Assembly: GCA_040221095.1 (NCBI GenBank)
Contig: JAVJVP010000008.1
Coordinates: 372,001-436,000, forward strand
Source: UBA1479 sp040221095
GTDB lineage: Bacteria > Pseudomonadota > Alphaproteobacteria > Rhodospirillales > Casp-alpha2
DNA: 64,000 nt
Direction of reading: 5' to 3'
Part shown: piece after piece, positions 9,425 through 16,422 of the stretch
How the letters are laid out: the number at the start of each line of letters is the position of its first letter
How positions within the stretch are numbered: the stretch's first letter is position 1
Translations under genes and position numbers: made by a program
Notes under the pieces: generated by a model
Seen by the model: only the letters and a program-made list of their open reading frames with translations
Told to the model about the DNA's origin: nothing
Database searches by the model: none

Positions 9425-10024
9425 ATGGCCGACAAGACCGACGAAATCGAAGACGACGAAGAGTACGAGGACGACGAGGAACTCGAGGACGGCGAGGAGT
9501 GGGAAGACGACGACGAAGAGTGGGAGGACGACGAAGACGACGAACCCACCGAGGAAGAGCTTGCGGCCGCCAAGAAGAAAAAGACCCTCAAGATCGCGGC
9601 CATCGCCGGGGTCCTGCTCGTCCTGATCGGCGGCGGTTTTACGGCCCATATGCTGGGCGCGACCGAGGCCGTGTTCGGCAAGCCCGCGATCACCGAGGTG
9701 ACCCTGGAAATCGGCAAGCCGGTGACCCATCAGTTGCCGGAAATCCGCACCGACCTGAAGAAGATCGGCAAGCGCAACCACTTCATCAAGCTGAACCTGA
9801 TCGTGCAGGTCGACGAGACCGACCTGCCGGTGCTCAAGGACGAGCTCAAGGCCGCCCTGATCGTCGACAACATCAAGACCCAGCTGCGCGACCTGGAATA
9901 CAAGGACGTGATCGGCAAGGAAGGCTCTGAGCGCCTGCGCTTCGAACTGCTCAACGTCATCAATTTCGCGATCGCCCCGGTCAAGGCCCATACGGTGCTG
10001 TTCAAGGACCTGATTATTCAGTAG
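9425..10024 (+). CDS. fliL: FliL-family flagellar basal body-associated protein
   Basis: A 199-residue protein in three parts. Residues 1-48 are an extremely acidic cytoplasmic tail, mostly Asp and Glu with a few Trp and Tyr. Residues 55-77 form one membrane helix after KKKK. Residues 85-199 are a periplasmic FliL domain with the usual ending (VLFKDLIIQ). FliL surrounds stators and the motor and affects torque and swarming. No other flagellar gene is in the window, so it is an orphan copy here. The acidic tail is much longer than in enteric FliL. It is convergent with parE and overlaps it by 11 bases. Confidence 0.82.
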   Translation: MADKTDEIEDDEEYEDDEELEDGEEWEDDDEEWEDDEDDEPTEEELAAAKKKKTLKIAAIAGVLLVLIGGGFTAHMLGATEAVFGKPAITEVTLEIGKPVTHQLPEIRTDLKKIGKRNHFIKLNLIVQVDETDLPVLKDELKAALIVDNIKTQLRDLEYKDVIGKEGSERLRFELLNVINFAIAPVKAHTVLFKDLIIQ

Positions 10025-10319
10025 CCGCCAAGGCCCCAAGATCGCGGCCCCCATACAGAATGCGCAGGAAACTCACCGTATCTGCCCCGACCACAAAGGC
10101 GAGCGTGACACGGCCCTCGAAACCGACGATCCGAAGTCCGGGGAACAAATCGTCGCGCCGGGTACCCCGCTCGGGAAAGTCGGCGAACCCCAGGCAATAG
10201 GCTTCGATCCGTTCGACATAGGCCATGGCGCGACCGTCGCCCGCCCGCGCCGCGATGTATAGATAAAGTTCCTTGAGGTCGTTCTGGGCTTCCGGCGCGA
10301 ACAAAACCCGATGCGTCAC
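10014..10319 (-). CDS. parE: ParE/RelE-family toxin
   Basis: A 101-residue small basic protein of the RelE/ParE superfamily. It has an N-terminal APEAQNDLKELYLYI helix pair, then a FPERGTRRDDLFPGLRIVGFEGR strand-turn region and a terminal FLRILYGGRDL. ParE toxins poison DNA gyrase; RelE types cleave mRNA, and which applies here is not certain from sequence. Translation starts at GTG 10319, three bases after the antitoxin stop, so the two are one operon. Its 3' end overlaps the convergent fliL by 11 bases. Confidence 0.85.
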   Translation of the reverse strand: MTHRVLFAPEAQNDLKELYLYIAARAGDGRAMAYVERIEAYCLGFADFPERGTRRDDLFPGLRIVGFEGRVTLAFVVGADTVSFLRILYGGRDLGALAATE

Positions 10320-10322
10320 GCC

Positions 10323-10607
10323 CTACGCCTTCCGTCCCTTCCGGCGTTCGGCATGAAGGGCCCGCACGTCATCGAACGCCGCATTTGCGGGCATCAAACG
10401 GGACGGATCGGCCTGAACCGCGGCCGCCACCGGCACGACCTCTTCACGCAGCCAGCGTTCAACGGCATCGTCCCGCTCCTGCAAGGCGCGCAGGCCGGCG
10501 CGCACCACCTCGCTGGCGCTCGCATAGGACCCGGAATTGACGAGACCGTCGATATAGCTCGCCTGTTCGCCGGGCAGACTGATCGTTCGTTTTTGAGACG
10601 CCGCCAT
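10323..10607 (-). CDS. parD: ParD-family antitoxin
   Basis: A 94-residue protein with an N-terminal ribbon-helix-helix (KRTISLPGEQASYIDGLV, then SASEVVRAGLRALQERD). The C-terminal part is charged and presumably wraps the toxin. It neutralises ParE and normally represses its own operon. ATG 10607 is preferred because GGAAGG sits 8-9 bases upstream; an in-frame ATG exists at 10637. It lies directly upstream of the toxin and downstream of prfB in the same orientation, with a short AT-rich promoter region (10608-10697) between. Confidence 0.88.
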   Translation of the reverse strand: MAASQKRTISLPGEQASYIDGLVNSGSYASASEVVRAGLRALQERDDAVERWLREEVVPVAAAVQADPSRLMPANAAFDDVRALHAERRKGRKA

Positions 10608-10697
10608 GGGAAACACCTTCCGTTCGATGATTCTCATAAGGGTATGACAAAATCATACCGAGACTCAATGCTTCTCACCACGCTTTCGCGCCACCAT

Positions 10698-11817
10698 TCA
10701 CCCCGCCCCTTCGTCGCCGCCCTTGACCCGTTGGGCCAGGGCCGCCGCCATGAATTCGTCGAGGTCGCCGTCGAGCACCGCCTGGGTGTTCGACGTCTCC
10801 ACGTTGGTGCGCAGGTCCTTGACCATCTGGTAGGGCTGCAGGACATAGGAGCGGATCTGGTGGCCCCAGCCGATGTCGGTCTTGGCGTCGGCCTGGGCCT
10901 GGGCTTCTTCCTCGCGCTTGCGCAGTTCGTGTTCGTACAGCCGCGCCTTCAGCATGGCGAAGGCCTGGGCGCGGTTCTTGTGCTGCGAGCGGTCGTTCTG
11001 GCACTGCACGACGATGTTGGTCGGCAGGTGGGTGATGCGGATGGCGCTGTCGGTCTTGTTGACGTGCTGGCCGCCGGCGCCCGAGGCGCGGTAGGTGTCG
11101 ATGCGCAGGTCCTTGTCCTCGATCACGACCTCGATGGTGTCGTCGACCACCGGATAGACCCAGGCCGAGGAAAAACTGGTGTGGCGGCGGGCGCTGGAAT
11201 CATAGGGCGAGATGCGGACCAGCCGGTGCACGCCGCTTTCGGTCTTGAGCCAGCCATAGGCGTTATGGCCCGTAATCTTCAGGGTCGCCGACTTGATGCC
11301 GGCCTCTTCCCCCGGGCTTTCTTCCAGCCATTCGACCTTGTGGCCATGGGCCTCGGCCCAGCGCGCGTACATGCGCAGCAGCATCTCGGCCCAATCCTGC
11401 GCCTCGGTGCCGCCGGCCCCGGCGTGGACTTCGAGATAAGCGTCGTTGGCGTCGGCCTCGCCGGACAGCAGCGTTTCCAGTTCCGCCGCGTCGGCGCGGA
11501 CCTTGAGCGCCGTCAGCGCCGCCTCGGCCTCGGCGACGATATCGTCGTCGCCCTCGGCCTCGCCCATTTCAATCAGCTCGACACTCTCGGCCAGTTCGCG
11601 CGCGACCGCGTCGATATCCTTGATTCCGGCTTCCAGGCGGTTGCGCTCGCGCATCAACGCTTGGGCTTTTTCCGGGCTGTTCCACAGGTCGGGGTTCTCC
11701 GCCTGGGCGTTCAGTTCCTGCAGTTTGAGGACGGCATCATCGTAGTCAAAGATGCCTCCTCAGCAGTTCCAATGACTGCTCGATGTCCTGAACGATGCTG
11801 GTGATTTCGGCGCGCAT
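10698..11817 (-). CDS. prfB: Peptide chain release factor 2, expressed by programmed +1 frameshift
   Basis: RF2 terminates translation at UGA and UAA. The GGQ motif is present (GAGGQHVNKTDSAIR), as is a PCRF domain upstream. Translation starts at ATG 11817 and reads 23 codons to CTT then TGA (11748-11746). A +1 shift then continues with GAC from 11747 for 349 codons, giving about 372 residues, the normal RF2 length. A gene caller without frameshift logic would start at an internal codon near 11657 and lose the N-terminus. The gene follows mrcA in the same direction, as in other alphaproteobacteria. Autoregulation by RF2 level is known for this site type. Confidence 0.93.
11745..11760 (-). promoter_or_regulatory. 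prfB programmed frameshift site
   Basis: Reading the minus strand from 11760, the bases are AGGAGGCATCTTTGAC. This combines an internal Shine-Dalgarno-like AGGAGG, the slippery CTT codon and the in-frame TGA followed by C. It is the same arrangement as the well-studied E. coli site (AGGGGG-TAT-CTT-TGA-C), with the same three-base gap between the purine run and CTT. Confidence 0.95.
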
Positions 11818-11904
11818 GGCGGGGGTCCGTGGCTTTCGCTGTTGGCGTGGCAGGGGGTTGTAGCGGACGCGGGCCGCCGGATCAATATGGGTGCAGGGAC
11901 CGGA

Positions 11905-14364
11905 TCAGTACAGCCCGCCGGTGCCGCCGAAGGGCTGCTGGGTGGCGTCGCCGCCGCCCATGCCCTGGCCGGCGGAGATGATCTCAGTGTCCTCTTTCGG
12001 CACGGTGCCGGGCTTGAAGCTTTCCCAGATCACGTCCTCGGTCTGGCCGATCAGGGCCGGTAGGCCAGTCTGCGCATCGACCCGGACCAGGCGGATTCCG
12101 GGCGGAATCCGGAACGGGATGGCCGGCGTGTTCTTCAACGCCTGTTTCATGAACTGGGCGAAGATGGGCGCTGCCACGGACGAGCCCGTTTCCCGCCGCC
12201 CCAGGGTTTCCGGATTGTCGTAGCCGACGAACACGCCGACCGCCAGATCGGGCGAAAAGCCCATGAACCAGGCGTCGCGGTTCTTGTTGGTGGTGCCGGT
12301 CTTGCCGGCCAGGGTCTTGTTGACCGCGCGGCCGATGCTGACCCCGGTGCCGCGCTTGACCACGCCTTCCAGCATGGACACCATCTGATAGGCGCTGGCC
12401 GGGTCGGCGACCTGTTCGCGGGTGTCGGGCACGTCGGGCACCCGTTCGCCGCCGGTCCAGGCCCCCGTGCGGCAATGCGGGCAGGGCCGGTCGTCATGGC
12501 GAAACACGGTGCGTCCCTTGCGGTCCTGAATGCGGTCGATCAGGGTCGGCTCGATCCGCCGGCCGCCGTTGACCAGCATGGCATAGGCCGTGGTCAGGCG
12601 CAGCAGCGTCGTTTCCCCCGCCCCCAGGGCCATGGATAGGGCCCGCGGCAGATGGTCGACGATGTGGAACGCCTCGACATATTTGCACACCTGGTCCATG
12701 CCGATGGTCTGAGCCAGGCGCACGGTCATCAGGTTGCGCGATTTCTCGATCCCCAGCCGCATGGTCGACGGCCCGTAGAATTTGTTGGTGTAGTTGCCGG
12801 GCCGCCATTTCGGCAGGCCGGGCCCCTGGTCGACCACGAAGGGCGCGTCGAGAATGCGCGTCGACGGCGTATAGCCCGCGTCCAACCCGGCCAGATAAAC
12901 GAACGGCTTGACCGCCGAACCGGGCTGCCGCCACGCCTGAGTCACCCGGTTGAACTGGTTGATTTGGAAGGAATAACCCCCGACCATGGCGAGCACGCGG
13001 CCCGTGTGCGGGTCCATGGCGACGATGCCGCCCTGGACTTCCGGCAGTTGGCGCAGTGCGTAACTGCCCTCGGGCACGGGCTTGCCGTCTTCGTCCTGGG
13101 TCTCCGCGCTGACGGCAATGATGTCGCCCGGGACCACGACATCCGCCGGGCGCTTGGGCCGGGGCGCCCAGGTGTCCTCGTCGATCCGCCGCCGCGCCCA
13201 GGACATCAGGGACATGGGCATGCGCCCGGCCGTGCCGTCGGCCAGGCCCAGTTGGGCCGCCTCGCCGTCGACAGCGGTGACGATGGCGATCTTATGGTGC
13301 TCAAGCCCCTTGGGCGCCTTGTAGGCGGTCAGGATCGAACGCCATTCTGGGGCTCCGCTGAAACTGACTCCGTCGGGCACCCGGGCCAGCGGCCCGCGCC
13401 AGGCGCGGACCCGGCGGTCGAAGTTTTCCAGGCCGTCGCGCAACGCCTTTTCGGCGATGTTCTGAAGACGCGGGTCCAGGGTCGTGCGCACGGACAGCCC
13501 GCCGTTGTAAAGCTGATCCTCGCCGTATTGGTCGAGAAGCTCGCGGCGCACTTCCTCGGCGAAATAGTCGGCCTCGACGAATTCCGTGTCGATGCGCTGG
13601 CTGACGCGCAAGGGCTCGGTCCAGGCCCGCTTGGCTTCCTCGTCGGTGATCAGGCCGTCTTCGAACATCCGGTTGACGACCCAGTCGCGGCGCGCCTGGG
13701 CCGCCTGAAGCTGGCGGATCGGATGATAGTTGTTGGGCGCCTTGGGCAGGGCCGCCAGATAGGCCGCCTCGGCCACGGACAATTCGTCCATGGACTTGTT
13801 GAAGTAGTTGAGCGCCGCCGCCGCGACCCCATAGGACCCCAGGCCCAGGTAGATCTCGTTCAGGTAAAGTTCGAGAATCCGGTCCTTGGTGAAGGCGCGT
13901 TCGATGCGAAAGGCGAGAATCGCTTCCTTGATCTTGCGCTCAATCGACACCTCGTTGGTCAGAAGGAAGTTCTTGGCGACCTGCTGGGTGATGGTCGACG
14001 CCCCCTGGGGCCGGCGGTCCGAGCCGATGTTCTTCAGATTGCGCAGCGCCGCCGCGATCACGCCCGGAATGTCGATGCCCGGGTGCTCGTAGAACGTCTT
14101 GTCCTCGGCCGACAGGAAGGCCTTGATGACCCGCTTGGGGATCGCCTCGATCGGCACGAACACGCGCTTTTGGCGGGCGAATTCGGCCAGCAGACGCCCG
14201 TCGCCCGCATGCACGCGGGTCATCACCGGCGGCTCGTAATTGGCCAGTTGGCGGTAGTCGGGCAGGTCCTGGCCGTAGATGTACAGCACGTAGAGCAGCC
14301 CCGCCCCGCCGACCACGGCGCAGATGACGATCAATCCGATGATCGAGGACAACAGGCGGAACAT
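11905..14364 (-). CDS. mrcA: Penicillin-binding protein 1A (class A, bifunctional)
   Basis: About 819 residues from ATG 14364 (the frame is open to 14445). An N-terminal membrane helix is followed by a GT51 glycosyltransferase domain with EDKTFYEHPGID near residue 86 and QGASTITQQVAKN. An OB-like insert comes next, then a transpeptidase with the Ser of GSAVKPF near residue 481, SRN near 540 and KTGTTN near 688. It polymerises and cross-links peptidoglycan in the periplasm. It sits between the amidase and prfB on the same strand, a conserved alphaproteobacterial order. A CPHC motif near residue 628 is an uncommon extra that could bind metal or form a disulfide. Confidence 0.95.
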   Translation of the reverse strand: MFRLLSSIIGLIVICAVVGGAGLLYVLYIYGQDLPDYRQLANYEPPVMTRVHAGDGRLLAEFARQKRVFVPIEAIPKRVIKAFLSAEDKTFYEHPGIDIPGVIAAALRNLKNIGSDRRPQGASTITQQVAKNFLLTNEVSIERKIKEAILAFRIERAFTKDRILELYLNEIYLGLGSYGVAAAALNYFNKSMDELSVAEAAYLAALPKAPNNYHPIRQLQAAQARRDWVVNRMFEDGLITDEEAKRAWTEPLRVSQRIDTEFVEADYFAEEVRRELLDQYGEDQLYNGGLSVRTTLDPRLQNIAEKALRDGLENFDRRVRAWRGPLARVPDGVSFSGAPEWRSILTAYKAPKGLEHHKIAIVTAVDGEAAQLGLADGTAGRMPMSLMSWARRRIDEDTWAPRPKRPADVVVPGDIIAVSAETQDEDGKPVPEGSYALRQLPEVQGGIVAMDPHTGRVLAMVGGYSFQINQFNRVTQAWRQPGSAVKPFVYLAGLDAGYTPSTRILDAPFVVDQGPGLPKWRPGNYTNKFYGPSTMRLGIEKSRNLMTVRLAQTIGMDQVCKYVEAFHIVDHLPRALSMALGAGETTLLRLTTAYAMLVNGGRRIEPTLIDRIQDRKGRTVFRHDDRPCPHCRTGAWTGGERVPDVPDTREQVADPASAYQMVSMLEGVVKRGTGVSIGRAVNKTLAGKTGTTNKNRDAWFMGFSPDLAVGVFVGYDNPETLGRRETGSSVAAPIFAQFMKQALKNTPAIPFRIPPGIRLVRVDAQTGLPALIGQTEDVIWESFKPGTVPKEDTEIISAGQGMGGGDATQQPFGGTGGLY

Positions 14365-14468
14365 TCTAACGCTTAGTTTCCAAAGAGGCGGGCGGACGCC
14401 CGCGGGCCACGTGCCGGATACCGCGAGCGGACCGGTTGATCGCACATTTCCAGGGGTTTATGAACAAA

Positions 14469-15869
14469 TTATGGCATCCGTACCTTGGCCTGTTCGACGG
14501 CGCCGAAATAACTGTCGATGGCGGCGACGATGGCGGACGCCAATTGGCGGCGATAGGACTTGCTGGTCAGGCGGCGCTCGTCGTCGCGGTTGGACAGGAA
14601 CCCGGTTTCCAGCAGCACCGACGGCAGGTCCGGCGCCTTGAGGACGGCGAACCCGGCGAAGCGGTGCGGACGGGGCAGAACCTCGGTCTTGTTGCCCAGT
14701 TCGCTGACCAGATAGCCCGCGAAGCGCGCCGACTGGTTCATGGATTCGCGCTGCGCCAGATCGATCAGGATGTTGGCGACGTCCGCACTTTCATGGCTCA
14801 AATCCATGCCGGCGATCAGGTCGGCCTTGTTTTCCCGCTCGGCCAGTTCGGCCGCTTCCTTATCCGACGCCTTCTCGGACAGGGTATAGACCGACGGACC
14901 GGAAACCTTGGAATTGCGGATGGAATCCGCGTGCACGGAAATGAAGATGTCGGCACCCTTCTTGCGCGCGATGGCGACCCGGTCGCGCAGGCGGATGAAC
15001 ACGTCGCGGTCGCGGGTCATTTCCGCCCGATAGCGGCCCGAGGCGATCAGTTGCCGGGTGATTTCGCGGCTCAGCGCCAGCACCACGTGCTTTTCGTAGA
15101 TGCCGTGGCGGCTCTGCGCGCCGGGGTCGACGCCGCCGTGCCCCGGGTCGATGATGATCATCGGACGATGGGCGGATGGGCGGCCGCCGGGACGGCGCGG
15201 CGGCATGGGCAGATAATTGGCGGCCAGCGTTGTCCGGGTTTCCGCCGCGCCCGCAACGGGGGACGCCTTGGCCGGGGCGACCAGGGCGGCGGTGCGCTGG
15301 GCGATGGATTCCAGCCGGCTGGACGCGGCGGCGGCGGCCGGCGGCCGGGCCGCGCCCCGCGGGCGCAGGCCGGCGATTTCCCGGGGCGGCATGGCGACGG
15401 AGGCGGCGAACGACTCCAGACTGGTGCGCCGGGCATCGATCACCAGCTCAAAGGCGGTGCTGCCCGCCCCCGGGGTGACATAGGCGTCCGCGACCTGAAC
15501 GGGGTGGAGAAATTCAAACACGATGCGTGAATTGCCCGGCCGGAACAGGCCATAGCGCAGGCCGCTGAACACCCCCTGCTTGCCCGGCAGGGGCCGGGCC
15601 GGCAGTTGCCAACCCACTTCCGGCAGGTCGACCACGACACGGTAGGGATTGGCCAGCGTGAACAGGCGGAACGCGACCCTGCGGTCCAGATGCAGGACGA
15701 ATCGGGCGCCGTCGCCGGTGATCCCGCTTTGCAGATCCGTGACCACGGCATCCGCCGCGCGGGCCTGGGCCACAGACAAAAGCGCAAGGCATAAAGCACT
15801 GAAAATAATGGCGTAACGGCGGAATTTCCTGCCGATTTCCATGGCTCGATGGTGGGTCCGCGTGCTCAT
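14469..15869 (-). CDS. amiC: N-acetylmuramoyl-L-alanine amidase with AMIN domain
   Basis: A periplasmic peptidoglycan amidase that cuts the MurNAc-L-Ala bond, usually for daughter-cell separation. Visible parts are a signal peptide (AIIFSALCLALLSVAQARA), an AMIN domain (RFVLHLDRRVAFRLFTL onward), a Pro/Ala linker and an Amidase_3 domain. The zinc and catalytic residues are in IIIDPGHGGVDPG, YEKHVV, ISVHADS and LLETGFLSN. ATG 15869 gives 466 residues; ATG 15842 is an alternative, and the frame is open to 16028 without a good start. It is divergent from rne and upstream of mrcA. The amiC symbol is by family, not by proven orthology. Confidence 0.88.
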   Translation of the reverse strand: MSTRTHHRAMEIGRKFRRYAIIFSALCLALLSVAQARAADAVVTDLQSGITGDGARFVLHLDRRVAFRLFTLANPYRVVVDLPEVGWQLPARPLPGKQGVFSGLRYGLFRPGNSRIVFEFLHPVQVADAYVTPGAGSTAFELVIDARRTSLESFAASVAMPPREIAGLRPRGAARPPAAAAASSRLESIAQRTAALVAPAKASPVAGAAETRTTLAANYLPMPPRRPGGRPSAHRPMIIIDPGHGGVDPGAQSRHGIYEKHVVLALSREITRQLIASGRYRAEMTRDRDVFIRLRDRVAIARKKGADIFISVHADSIRNSKVSGPSVYTLSEKASDKEAAELAERENKADLIAGMDLSHESADVANILIDLAQRESMNQSARFAGYLVSELGNKTEVLPRPHRFAGFAVLKAPDLPSVLLETGFLSNRDDERRLTSKSYRRQLASAIVAAIDSYFGAVEQAKVRMP

Positions 15870-16038
15870 GCCCCCGGTGCCGCGACGTCGATGGTTGGGT
15901 GCGCTGTCATGCCGCGGCCATTTTAGGGTAATCCGTTGATTCCGTCCGCTTTTTTCTCGCAATTGCGGCATTCTCCGGGACCGATGGGATTTCCCGAGCA
16001 ATCCCAGCCCCCTATCGCCGCACCGCATATAAACAGCG

Positions 16039-16067
16039 TTGTGGAACAGACGGTCTGTCTCTATGTT
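16039..16067 (+). promoter_or_regulatory. Candidate sigma-70-type promoter for rne, with palindromic spacer
   Basis: TTGTGG and TATGTT are separated by 17 bases, a fair match to -35 and -10. The predicted start near 16075 would give an rne leader of about 350 bases, similar to the long rne leader of E. coli. The spacer contains ACAGAC-G-GTCTGT (16046-16058), a perfect palindrome suited to a dimeric repressor. Confidence 0.45.
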
Positions 16068-16346
16068 AGTAGGCGAAGAATTCCACCGGCCCGCCTCCCC
16101 CCGATTGTAGGGGACCGGGCGAGGAATGGCTCCGTCGTAACCGGAACCGTCCGGGCATGGGTCTCCCCCTGTCCCTGGCGATGTCGAGGTGATTTTCGCC
16201 GGAGCCCATGAGTGTCCGAACGAGGTTTACCTCACCAAGGAATAATGATGCTGGCAACGGCCGTGCAGTCTCCGGAAAAAGTTTTGGCGTATTCGCTTGC
16301 GAACGCCCGGATGTCTGCGCGCGCGGCCGGCTTAACACCCCAGAAA

Positions 16347-16407
16347 AGTGCCCCGCGGCGGAACGACTTCCTGCCGGAACCGGCGAATGTGCGCGCCGCC
16401 GGGCACT
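16347..16407 (+). promoter_or_regulatory. Long hairpin at the end of the rne leader
   Basis: AGTGCCC (16347-16353) pairs with GGGCACT (16401-16407). After a 3-base bulge, GGCGG (16357-16361) pairs with CCGCC (16396-16400). A smaller GCCG/CGGC hairpin sits in the loop (16373-16384). The structure ends exactly before GGAG (16408-16411), the likely rne ribosome site. By analogy with E. coli it could let RNase E control its own mRNA. Confidence 0.5.
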
Positions 16408-16422
16408 GGAGAACACTTTTTT

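Larger units (their letters stand above)
15870..16422. other. Divergent intergenic region between amidase and rne
   Basis: This is 553 bases without a convincing gene. It holds a candidate rne promoter (16039-16067) with a 13-base perfect palindrome in its spacer, then a leader of about 350 bases ending in a long hairpin before the rne start. Short frames here lack codon bias and ribosome sites. I cannot point to a firm promoter for the amidase on the other strand. Confidence 0.6.
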
